Source: Deltaproteobacteria bacterium
GTDB taxonomy: Bacteria; Desulfobacterota; Binatia; UBA9968
Reading direction: 5' to 3'
Length of the DNA stretch: 14,277 nucleotides
Assembly (NCBI GenBank): GCA_023250495.1
Contig: JAHFAP010000054.1
Location: forward strand, 1-14,277
Below are positions 5,415 through 11,969 of the stretch, one piece after another. Position numbers and translations under genes: made by a program. Every line of letters starts with the position of its first letter. Within the stretch, counting starts at the first letter, position 1. Under the pieces are notes generated by a model. That model was not told the origin of the DNA, ran no database searches, and saw only the letters and a list, made by a program, of their open reading frames with translations.

Positions 5415-6787
5415 AGGACGGCGTTAAGCAGATGGGTTTTTCGGTGCCTTACGACATCGCCGTGGCGAGGACTCTCAGGCAGACGACCCGGCAGGAGAGG
5501 GAAGCGGCGCTGAAGCAGGCCTGTTACAACACCGAGTTGATTCCTCAGGAGATGGTCTATGTGGATTTGAAGACGGACAGCGGAATCAGCTCGGTCAGCA
5601 CCTCTCAGGTGGCGGCGCTGATCGGAGGCGGCAGCCCGGAGGCCGCCGTGGAAATGGCGCCTGAGGGCCACACGGGCTTTACTACTCTTTCGCGGCGCTT
5701 TCAGGAAATCTTTGGCTTTCCCTTCGTTCTTCCCTGCACCCAGGGCAGGGCCGCCGAGCGCATATGGGCTAAGCTCCATGTCAGAGAAGGAACCGTCGTT
5801 CCGGGCAATATGCTCTTTCCCTCGACTCGCTTTCATATTGAAGCCAACCGCGCCAAGGTGGTCGATGTCATCTCGGAGAAGGCCTACGATCTCTTTTCCG
5901 ACGAGCCGTTCAAGGGTGACCTGGATCTGGAGAAGCTAGAGAGCGTTGTTAAGGAGCGCGGGCCGGAGAAAGTATCCTGCATCTACGTCGAGCTGTGCGT
6001 GAACTCGTGCGGCGGCCATCCGGTCTCTCTGGCGAACCTGAGAGAGGTCCGCTCCTTTGCTCAAGCGCACAAAATCCCGCTGTTCCTCGACGCCTGCAGG
6101 ATCCTGGAGAACAGCTATTTCATCCAGCAGCGGGAGCCCGGCTACCAGAATCGCTCCATCCAGGAGATCGCGCGGGAAACCTGTTCCCTCGCGGACGGTT
6201 GCACGATGAGCGCGCTGAAGGATCTTCTGGTGCCGATCGGCGGCTTCATCGGGACTCGGGATGAAAAAAGCTATCAGAAGGCTTATTTTCAACAATTTCT
6301 CGATGGAGGACAGCCGCCCGGCAGCGCCCTCGCCAGTCTGGCCTTGTCGCTCGGCGAAATTTTTTCCTCCGCGACCTATGTTCGAAGCCGGGTCGAGCAG
6401 GTGAACCACCTCTGGCGCAGATTAACCGGGACCGTGCCGGTTCTCCGTCCCGCAGCGGGGCACGGCGTGTTTATCGACGCGAGGAGTTTCCTTCCCGCGA
6501 TGGCGCCGGAGCACCATCCGGCGGAGGCGTTGGCCGCCTTTATCTACGCTATTTCCGCCGTTCGTGCGACCAAGGGTCCGCCCCTGACGCAGAATCAGAG
6601 CGCGCGCGGGATAGAACTGCTGCGGCTGGCCGTGCCCGCGCGCAGATACCTCCAGGGCCATATGGACGATGTGGCGGAGGCGGTCTTGCACGCCTATTCC
6701 CACCGAGACGAGATTCGCGGGCTCAAGCGGATCGAGAAGCCTGGCCGTTCGAAGTACGCCCCTCCTCTATTTGCTCCGGTGCAGTGA
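5411..6787 (+). CDS. PLP-dependent beta-eliminating lyase (TPL/tryptophanase family)
   Basis: The start at 5411 is preferred: AAGGA (5400-5404) sits six bases before it, and the 458-residue product matches the roughly 456-residue family length. A GTG at 5393 is an alternative. The fold is that of tyrosine phenol-lyase and tryptophanase, PLP enzymes that eliminate the side chain of an amino acid to give pyruvate and ammonia. PLP contacts are intact: QGR (111-113), N198 (CVNSCGG), D227 and R230 (FLDACR), and Schiff-base Lys270 in DGCTMSALKD. The substrate-carboxylate Arg405 (LLRLAVP) is also kept. Compared by eye with Citrobacter TPL, Tyr71 becomes His87, Thr124 becomes Pro137, Lys256 becomes Leu269 and Arg381 becomes Gly389. 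Phenol and indole release are therefore both doubtful and the leaving group is unknown. Its stop overlaps the CoA-ligase start. Confidence 0.9.
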   Translation: MKDGVKQMGFSVPYDIAVARTLRQTTRQEREAALKQACYNTELIPQEMVYVDLKTDSGISSVSTSQVAALIGGGSPEAAVEMAPEGHTGFTTLSRRFQEIFGFPFVLPCTQGRAAERIWAKLHVREGTVVPGNMLFPSTRFHIEANRAKVVDVISEKAYDLFSDEPFKGDLDLEKLESVVKERGPEKVSCIYVELCVNSCGGHPVSLANLREVRSFAQAHKIPLFLDACRILENSYFIQQREPGYQNRSIQEIARETCSLADGCTMSALKDLLVPIGGFIGTRDEKSYQKAYFQQFLDGGQPPGSALASLALSLGEIFSSATYVRSRVEQVNHLWRRLTGTVPVLRPAAGHGVFIDARSFLPAMAPEHHPAEALAAFIYAISAVRATKGPPLTQNQSARGIELLRLAVPARRYLQGHMDDVAEAVLHAYSHRDEIRGLKRIEKPGRSKYAPPLFAPVQ

Positions 6788-8559
6788 TGAAAGCCGCCGC
6801 AAATTTCTCTACGACAACACCCCGTCATCTCGGCGCGCTCTTGTTTGAGCGCGTCGAACAACTGGGGGATAAAACATTCATCAAACTGCAACGCAGGGAT
6901 CGCTTTGAAGAGATTTCCTGGAGAGACTTCGCAGCTAAAGTCCGCGAGGCGATCCTGGGCCTTTACTCCCTGGGGTTACGGAAAGGGGAGCGCGTCGCGA
7001 TCCTGTCAGAGAATAGTTTAGAGTGGCTGTGCGCCGATATGGCGACCCTGGCAGGGGGGTTGCCCAACGTGGTCATCTCGCCCCGGCTCTCCGAAGCCAT
7101 GGTTCTAAGGCTTCTAAGCCATTCGCGGGCGTGCGCGGTCTTTGTCGAAGATGAGGTCAGCGTAGGAAGACTCCTCAACCTGAAAGGGCAGCTCCCTTCG
7201 CTCACCCGCATCATCGTCATGGAGAGAACGACTTCTCAGCTGCCTTATACTCTCTCCATGGAGGAGCTTCTGTCTCGTGGCAGGGAAGGGACGAGTGAAA
7301 GTCTGCGTCGGATTCTCGAATCGGTCCACGAGGATGATCTCGCCACCATCATGTACACTTCTGGCTCCACGGGCGAGCCGAAGGGCGTCATGAAGACGCA
7401 GAAAAATATTCTAGCCAATCTTTCATCTGGCGCAGAGATCTCCTTGAGCAAGCCGGAAGAGTTGGTGGTTATGGTCCTAAGTTTGAACCATCTGCTGGGA
7501 AGATTTGGATTTCATAAGAGCGTTGCCACGGGGAGGGCCACAGCGGTCGTTGGGGCCACGGAGCTGGAAGTCGATCTTAAAACCATTCGGGCCCTATCTC
7601 CTACATCGATGAGCTTGGTCCCCAGGGTGATGGAAAGGATGTGGGAAGCGATCCTCGCTGAGGGCGACAACAGGCGTCATTGGGATCGCTTGGAGAGGTT
7701 GGATCAGGTCAAAGCAGACGGTGGTTTGCTGAGTTCCGATGAGATTCAGGATTATGAGAAACTTAGGGTTTCGCTCAAGGAGGCCGTAAAGCAATCTCTT
7801 GGGGGCAGAATCAAATACGTATCCTACGGCGGCGCTCCTATGGCACCCAGGATTATGCGCTTCTTTGAGCTGATCGGGATTCCATTGATCGGCGGATACG
7901 GCTCGACGGAATGTGGAGGGGTTAGCTTGTGCGGGATCGGAGAGAACCGGCCGGGCAGCTTGGGGAAAGCGTTCGCCAATATTGAGCTGCGGATTGCCGA
8001 CGATGGAGAGCTCCTGGTTCGAGGGCCGACGGTGACGCCGGGTTACTTCGAGAACCCGGAGGCGACCCGCGATGTCCTGGATCCCGACGGATGGTTCCAT
8101 ACCGGAGACCTGGCTTCCATCGATCCGGACGGCTCTCTGCGCATCGTTGGGAGAAAAAAGGATGTCTTTTATTGCTCGGACGGCTCAAACATCTACCCCG
8201 GCGCCATCGAGCTTTTGTTGGAAAATGACCCGTTCATCCGCCAGGCGGTTCTGGTCGGCGATCGCCGGCCTTTCCTCGCCGCCTTGCTGGTCCCGGAGGT
8301 TGAGAGCATCGCGGCGGCGTTGAAAAGAGACAGGTCATCGCTGAGTCCGCGGGAGCTGGAGCAGTCGCTTTGGGCGCGGGTTGAGCGGGTCAATGGGCGG
8401 CTGGAGGAGTATGAGCAGATCCGCAAGATCGCGCTCGTGCGAAGCGATTTTCCCGAGCATGTGAGGAGCGTGACGGCCTTTCAGAAAATCAAGGTGGACC
8501 GCAAGGCGGTCGAAGCGCTTTACAAAAGAGAGATTCAACAGATCTACGGAGGCGAGTGA
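6787..8559 (+). CDS. AMP-forming acyl-CoA synthetase (long-chain type)
   Basis: This 590-residue ANL-superfamily enzyme activates a carboxylic acid with ATP and loads it on CoA. Motifs occur in order: the P-loop A3 MYTSGSTGEPKG (189-200), A5 YGSTE (371-375), A7 GWFHTGD (435-441), GRKKD (455-459) with SNIYPGAIE, and the C-terminal Lys region QKIKVDR (566-572). The insertion around 290-340 and the overall length resemble long-chain FadD15-type ligases more than aryl-CoA ligases, but chain length is not predictable here. ATG at 6787 overlaps the lyase TGA by one base (TGATG); GTG at 6784 is an alternative. The coupling says the two are made together, perhaps because the ligase activates an acid connected with the lyase reaction. 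That link is inference. Confidence 0.93.
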   Translation: MKAAANFSTTTPRHLGALLFERVEQLGDKTFIKLQRRDRFEEISWRDFAAKVREAILGLYSLGLRKGERVAILSENSLEWLCADMATLAGGLPNVVISPRLSEAMVLRLLSHSRACAVFVEDEVSVGRLLNLKGQLPSLTRIIVMERTTSQLPYTLSMEELLSRGREGTSESLRRILESVHEDDLATIMYTSGSTGEPKGVMKTQKNILANLSSGAEISLSKPEELVVMVLSLNHLLGRFGFHKSVATGRATAVVGATELEVDLKTIRALSPTSMSLVPRVMERMWEAILAEGDNRRHWDRLERLDQVKADGGLLSSDEIQDYEKLRVSLKEAVKQSLGGRIKYVSYGGAPMAPRIMRFFELIGIPLIGGYGSTECGGVSLCGIGENRPGSLGKAFANIELRIADDGELLVRGPTVTPGYFENPEATRDVLDPDGWFHTGDLASIDPDGSLRIVGRKKDVFYCSDGSNIYPGAIELLLENDPFIRQAVLVGDRRPFLAALLVPEVESIAAALKRDRSSLSPRELEQSLWARVERVNGRLEEYEQIRKIALVRSDFPEHVRSVTAFQKIKVDRKAVEALYKREIQQIYGGE

Positions 8560-8580
8560 GCGACGACGCAGCCTCATAGT

Positions 8581-8609
8581 TTGACAGCCCGACGCGACCG
8601 CTGTAAATT
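8581..8609 (+). promoter_or_regulatory. Sigma70-type promoter for the VOC/FMN/exbBD set
   Basis: A perfect TTGACA (8581-8586), a 17-base spacer and TAAATT (8604-8609, 4 of 6) lie 20 bases after the acyl-CoA ligase stop. The predicted start near 8616 gives a leader of about 59 bases that contains the hairpin at 8620-8651. This makes the downstream genes a separate transcription unit from the lyase/ligase pair. Confidence 0.55.
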
Positions 8610-8619
8610 CCGCTTGATG

Positions 8620-8651
8620 GGCTTCACGCCGCCGCATGGCCGGCTGAAGCC
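8620..8651 (+). promoter_or_regulatory. Strong 5'-UTR hairpin before the VOC gene
   Basis: GGCTTCA (8620-8626) pairs perfectly with TGAAGCC (8645-8651). Two inner GCC/GGC stems (8628-8630 with 8642-8644, and 8631-8633 with 8638-8640) close a GCAT tetraloop. No T-run follows, so it is not a terminator. It sits 11 bases before the ribosome site AAGGAG (8663-8668) and may stabilise the mRNA or bind a regulator. Confidence 0.45.
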
Positions 8652-8674
8652 GAGAAAACAGGAAGGAGAGAGAG

Positions 8675-9520
8675 ATGCTTCGCTCGATCGGTTTGACCCA
8701 TACGCATATGGAGTGTCGTTATCTCAAGGAGACAGTTCCGGTTTTGACCGATTTGCTCGCGTTTGAGAAAGTGGGCGAGCGTCCAGGCGAAGCTACGCTC
8801 AAACATCCGAACACGGAATGGCAGCTGACCGTCCATGAGGGCGGTCCGGCGGCGCCGGCGAAGCAGATGCACAACCACTGGGGCGTTCGCGTGGCGACGA
8901 CGCAGGAGATAGACGCGGCCTACGAATACCTCATGGCGCGCAAAAAGGAATACGGCCTGGAGCAGATCGGCAAGCCATCTTACAGTCACGGCTCTTATTC
9001 CGTCTACTTTCTTGAGCCTGGCACAAACGGCTGGGAGATCGAATGCTACGCCGACGCGCTGCGCAAGGACGTGTGGAAGACCAGAGCCGGAGGGGTGCGC
9101 GCCCCTCACTGGGATCAACCGCTTGCGCCGGAGCGCTTCCCGGGAAGGGGCTATGTCCCGCAGGGCTTTACCCATGGGACGCTCGCCTGCAGCGACGTGA
9201 AAATTTCCGCGGACTTTTACAGCAAGGCGCTGGGGCTGGAAGTTCATCAGGCCAACGACCACGTGGTCTACGTGAAGCATCCCAAGACCAAATGTTACGT
9301 GGTTTGCGCCGTGCGCAAAGAGTGGAAAAACTTCTCTCCGAACTTCCGCTTCACCGTTGCGCTGGAATCCCAACAGGCGCTCGACGAGGCTTACCGCTGG
9401 TTTGCCGCGTCTGGCAAGGAGCTGGGAGTTGCCGAGCTGCGCGAGCCTCGGAGCGACGGGGCGTCGTTCTTGCTTGCCGATCCCGACCGGAACTGGTGGG
9501 AGATCGCCTCACCCAATTGA
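8675..9520 (+). CDS. Two-domain VOC (glyoxalase/extradiol dioxygenase fold) protein
   Basis: AAGGAG (8663-8668) six bases before the ATG fixes this start. The 281 residues contain two VOC domains, at about 5-128 and 163-281, the layout of type I extradiol dioxygenases. In the first, H9 or H11 (LTHTHME), H68 (NHWGVRV) and E121 (GWEIECY) provide a possible 2-His-1-Glu metal site. In the second, H167 (FTHGTLAC) and E276 (WWEIA) remain, but the middle His is replaced (NFRFTVAL). In classical extradiol enzymes it is the second domain that carries the metal, so the activity may sit in the first domain here. It is best called a metal-dependent VOC enzyme of unknown substrate. The FMN dehydrogenase follows with overlap or a short gap, pointing to a shared pathway on an oxygenated organic acid. 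Confidence 0.88.
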   Translation: MLRSIGLTHTHMECRYLKETVPVLTDLLAFEKVGERPGEATLKHPNTEWQLTVHEGGPAAPAKQMHNHWGVRVATTQEIDAAYEYLMARKKEYGLEQIGKPSYSHGSYSVYFLEPGTNGWEIECYADALRKDVWKTRAGGVRAPHWDQPLAPERFPGRGYVPQGFTHGTLACSDVKISADFYSKALGLEVHQANDHVVYVKHPKTKCYVVCAVRKEWKNFSPNFRFTVALESQQALDEAYRWFAASGKELGVAELREPRSDGASFLLADPDRNWWEIASPN

Positions 9521-9549
9521 CGCCCGTGGTGGAAAAGCCAATAGCAGCG

Positions 9550-10554
9550 ATGGGCCTGCGCGAGATCCGCGAGCTCGCCCGGATGAGAATGTCTCCGGAG
9601 GCCTGGGAGCACGTCATGGGCGCTGCGGAGAGCCGCGCCACTTTCCGCAGGAATCAAAGGGCCTTTGGGCGATTTCTTTTCCGCCAAAGGATCTTCCATG
9701 ACGTCACCGATCCGGATACATCTGTCGAGCTTTTTGGCCGACGGCTCGCCACTCCTGCTTTTGTGGCGCCGATTGGCAGCTTCAGCCTGATAGCGGAGAA
9801 GGCCGATAGCCAGGTGGCGGAAGGCGCGGGCCGCGCGGGGACGATGCTCTTCGTCAGCCACGCCGCCAAACCGAGCGTGCGCGAGTGGGCTGAGGCGACC
9901 TCAGCGCCGATCGTCTTCATCGCGTATTTGAATAGGGGCAAAGAGGATGCGTTGAGATGTGTCCGCTTGGCTGAAAGTCTGGGATTTGCCGCCGTCGGTA
10001 TAACCATGGATACCATTCAACCGGTCAAGGTCGGCGACCGAGTGCCTCTTTCCACCAAAGATGGCAAACCAAGAAAAGGTCATCCCGCCTCCGCAAAGGA
10101 CATAGAATGGTTGAAGCAGGAGACCTCGCTTCCCCTGGTGGTGAAGGGGATCATGGGCGCTGAAGATGCGCGGATCGCTGTGAATGCGGGAGCGGATGCC
10201 GTGGTGGTGTCGAACCACGGCGGAAGGATTCTTGATTTTAATCGCGCCGCCATTGAGGCGTTGCCCGAAGTGGTCGCGGCCGTGGGGAGCAAAGTGCCGG
10301 TGCTGCTGGACAGTGGAATCAGGAGTGGCGGAGATATCGTCAAGGCGCTGGCCCTCGGCGCCAAAGCCGTCCTCGTCGGACGGCCCATTGCCTGGGGTGT
10401 GGGGGCGGCCGGGGTCGAGGGCGTGCAGCGGGTGATGGAGCTACTCTCGGAAGAGATTAGGCGCGTCCTGATCATGACCGGCACCGGCTCCATTCGCGAG
10501 GTAACCAATTCGATCCTGATTCATGAACCGGTCGCAGGAAACGGGCTATCTTAA
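9550..10554 (+). CDS. FMN-dependent alpha-hydroxy-acid dehydrogenase family protein
   Basis: The product belongs to the glycolate oxidase / L-lactate dehydrogenase family, FMN TIM-barrels that oxidise 2-hydroxyacids to 2-oxoacids. Core residues are kept: K199 (VVKGIMG), catalytic H223 and R226 (SNHGGR), and phosphate-site D254 and R258 (LLDSGIRSGGD). The length of 334 is a little short for the family (about 350-380). By eye against spinach glycolate oxidase, Tyr24 becomes His21, Trp108 becomes Ala, Gln127 of the QLY motif becomes Ile (IAY, Y126 kept), and Arg164 of the loop is absent. The substrate pocket is therefore unusual. ATG at 9550 is the conservative start. TTG 9517 (overlapping the VOC stop) or GTG 9526 would add the PI-type residues common at family N-termini and may be real. 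A decayed copy of its 3' end lies at 11663-11737. Confidence 0.9.
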   Translation: MGLREIRELARMRMSPEAWEHVMGAAESRATFRRNQRAFGRFLFRQRIFHDVTDPDTSVELFGRRLATPAFVAPIGSFSLIAEKADSQVAEGAGRAGTMLFVSHAAKPSVREWAEATSAPIVFIAYLNRGKEDALRCVRLAESLGFAAVGITMDTIQPVKVGDRVPLSTKDGKPRKGHPASAKDIEWLKQETSLPLVVKGIMGAEDARIAVNAGADAVVVSNHGGRILDFNRAAIEALPEVVAAVGSKVPVLLDSGIRSGGDIVKALALGAKAVLVGRPIAWGVGAAGVEGVQRVMELLSEEIRRVLIMTGTGSIREVTNSILIHEPVAGNGLS

Positions 10555-10579
10555 ATGGGCGAAGCTATAGGGAGCCAGC

Positions 10580-11203
10580 ATGCAACACGGACTTGACTTC
10601 ATCGAGATCATCCATCGCGGAGCCATCGCCACCTATCCCCTCATTCTTATGTCCATCGTCAGCGTCGCGGTCATCCTCGAGCGGCTCTGGTCCCTGCGCA
10701 ACATCAGTGTCGTAACCCAGCGGCTCGCCGACTCAATCATGGATTCCGTCAGGCAAGGCCGGAGAGATCTGGCGGTGGCGATGTGCAGGCAGAACCGTCA
10801 GTGCGCGGCCGCGCGGGTATTCCTCGCCGTTCTCTCACAGGGGAGCGCAGAGAGCCTAGAGAAGGCGGCCGCGTTTATGAACGAAGCGATGTTCGAAGAG
10901 GCCCAGAAGATGAGAAAGTATCTCTGGATCCTGGGGACAGTCGCCAGCAGCGCTCCCTTCATCGGGCTCTTGGGCACGGTCGTCGGCATCATCAAGTCGT
11001 TTGAAAACATGGCCGTTGTAGGCACCGGCGGTTTCAGCGTCGTGGCGGCGGGGATCTCGGAGGCGCTCGTCGCTACCGCGCTGGGCCTGGGCGTGGCCAT
11101 CATCGCCTTGATCTTCTACAACTACTTTCAGGCGCGCATCGGAGTTATCAGCGGCCTGTTTCGCATCCAGGCGATGAAGCTTTTGCAGAACGTGGTGTCC
11201 TGA
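10580..11203 (+). CDS. exbB: MotA/TolQ/ExbB proton-channel family protein
   Basis: The 207-residue protein has the three-helix layout of ExbB/TolQ, with membrane segments at about residues 17-35, 117-138 and 152-178. The last two carry the family signature: SSAPFIGLLGTVVGIIKSF, then AAGISEALVATALGLGVAI. ExbB pentamers surround ExbD and convert proton-motive force into work on a periplasmic partner. GGGAG (10570-10574) precedes the ATG by five bases. The gene starts 25 bases after the FMN gene and is followed one base later by exbD. No tonB, tolA, tolB or receptor is present in the window. The name exbB rather than tolQ is a family-level choice. Confidence 0.93.
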   Translation: MQHGLDFIEIIHRGAIATYPLILMSIVSVAVILERLWSLRNISVVTQRLADSIMDSVRQGRRDLAVAMCRQNRQCAAARVFLAVLSQGSAESLEKAAAFMNEAMFEEAQKMRKYLWILGTVASSAPFIGLLGTVVGIIKSFENMAVVGTGGFSVVAAGISEALVATALGLGVAIIALIFYNYFQARIGVISGLFRIQAMKLLQNVVS

Positions 11204-11204
11204 C

Positions 11205-11642
11205 GTGGCGCTTGTTCCGCTGGATCAGAACCAAGGCTCCGACATCATTGCGGAGATCAACATCACCCCGCTGACGGATATCTTTCTCGTCCTGCTCATC
11301 ATTTTTATGATCACCAGCTCCGCGATTATAGAATCGGGCGGCAGGGTGAATCTTCCTTCCGCGGTAAAGACGGAAACGGCGCCGCGGGGCATCTCCGTAA
11401 CGCTGACGCCTGAGCACGAGATCTACGTCAATCAGAAAAAGGTGACGGCAGATGAGCTTGAGACCGCTCTGCGCTCTGCGTTAAGCGCAGTGCCGGACAG
11501 AATCGTCATTCTTCGGGGAGATCGCAGTGTCCTTTTGGGAGAGGTGGTGTGGGTGCTCTCGGTCGTGAAAAAAGCGGGAGCGTCGGAGATCGCCATCGCC
11601 GCTCAGGCGGACACGACGGATAAGACGCGGCGACGGAAATAG
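11205..11642 (+). CDS. exbD: ExbD/TolR family protein
   Basis: This 145-residue partner of ExbB has a short cytoplasmic N-terminus (DIIAEINITPLTD), one membrane helix (about 26-42, FLVLLIIFMITSSA) and a periplasmic domain. Asp25, at the helix start in TPLTDIFLVLL, is the conserved proton-carrying residue. The periplasmic part ends IAIAAQAD, followed by a basic tail. The start is GTG at 11205, one base after the exbB TGA and without its own ribosome site, so it depends on translational coupling. Straight after its stop begins the remnant of an FMN dehydrogenase gene end. Confidence 0.93.
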   Translation: MALVPLDQNQGSDIIAEINITPLTDIFLVLLIIFMITSSAIIESGGRVNLPSAVKTETAPRGISVTLTPEHEIYVNQKKVTADELETALRSALSAVPDRIVILRGDRSVLLGEVVWVLSVVKKAGASEIAIAAQADTTDKTRRRK

Positions 11643-11662
11643 AAACAGGAGAGAGCAACAGG

Positions 11663-11737
11663 GTCCTGATGATGACGGGCACGAGATCTGCCACTGACGT
11701 CACCGATTCGATATTGATTCACGATCTTCCTTCCTGA
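11663..11737 (+). pseudogene. Remnant of the 3' end of an FMN hydroxyacid dehydrogenase gene
   Basis: Read in frame from 11663 the DNA encodes VLMMTGTRSATDVTDSILIH followed by DLPS and a TGA. This matches the end of the intact FMN enzyme (VLIMTGTGSIREVTNSILIH): counting from the Arg before this segment to the Glu/Asp after it, 15 of 22 residues are identical. Nothing of the rest of the gene is present; upstream there are 20 bases back to the exbD stop. It is therefore a 3' fragment of a second, related dehydrogenase gene, not a working gene. Divergence of both DNA and protein indicates an old duplicate or a paralogue rather than a recent copy. Confidence 0.8.
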
Positions 11738-11831
11738 TGTTATCCGCTAGGAATTCCGCACCTTCTCCAGGATGAACGCGACGTTTGCGCTGTCATCACA
11801 ACTACCACTCGGTCAAGCCGAGAAGGTTAGG

Positions 11832-11860
11832 TTGACAGACCCTAGCGACCGTGGAATAAG
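11832..11860 (+). promoter_or_regulatory. Promoter for the first binding-protein gene
   Basis: A perfect TTGACA (11832-11837), a 17-base spacer and AATAAG (11855-11860, 4 of 6) predict a start near 11867. The transcript would then have a leader of about 100 bases that includes the terminator-like hairpin at 11925-11957. The stretch 11738-11831 shows nothing recognisable. Confidence 0.5.
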
Positions 11861-11924
11861 GGAAATGTTTTGACGTTTGCCGGCCGATCTTGGTTTGGCA
11901 GCAAGCTTGATTTGTAATTCTTTG

Positions 11925-11957
11925 GCCCGACCGGTTCGTTCCGTGTCGGGCTTTTTT
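11925..11957 (+). terminator. Intrinsic terminator hairpin directly before the binding-protein gene
   Basis: GCCCGAC (11925-11931) pairs with GTCGGGC (11945-11951). An inner CGG/CCG stem (11932-11934 with 11941-11943) closes a TTCGTT loop with one bulged T. A run of six T (11952-11957) follows immediately. This is a textbook intrinsic terminator. It lies between the promoter at 11832-11860 and the start at 11970, with the ribosome site GGAG (11960-11963) just after the T-run. It could be an attenuator for the gene below it or simply the terminator of upstream transcription. Confidence 0.75.
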
Positions 11958-11969
11958 ATGGAGAAAACA

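Noticed and set aside
5411..6787. Naming the lyase tpl or tnaA
   Set aside because: The residues that define phenol or indole specificity are changed, so either symbol would claim a substrate the sequence does not support.
8675..9520. Naming the VOC protein as catechol 2,3-dioxygenase
   Set aside because: The second domain lacks one metal ligand and there are no other meta-cleavage pathway genes, so a specific dioxygenase name is not supported.
9043..9549. N-terminal extension of the FMN dehydrogenase frame into the VOC gene
   Set aside because: The stretch is a shadow of the VOC coding sequence; known family N-termini begin around 9517-9550.
11921..11957. tRNA 3' half (a GGTTCGTTCC sequence resembling a T-arm)
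   Set aside because: No acceptor or anticodon arms can be formed upstream and no CCA-type end fits; the structure is fully explained as an intrinsic terminator with a T-run.
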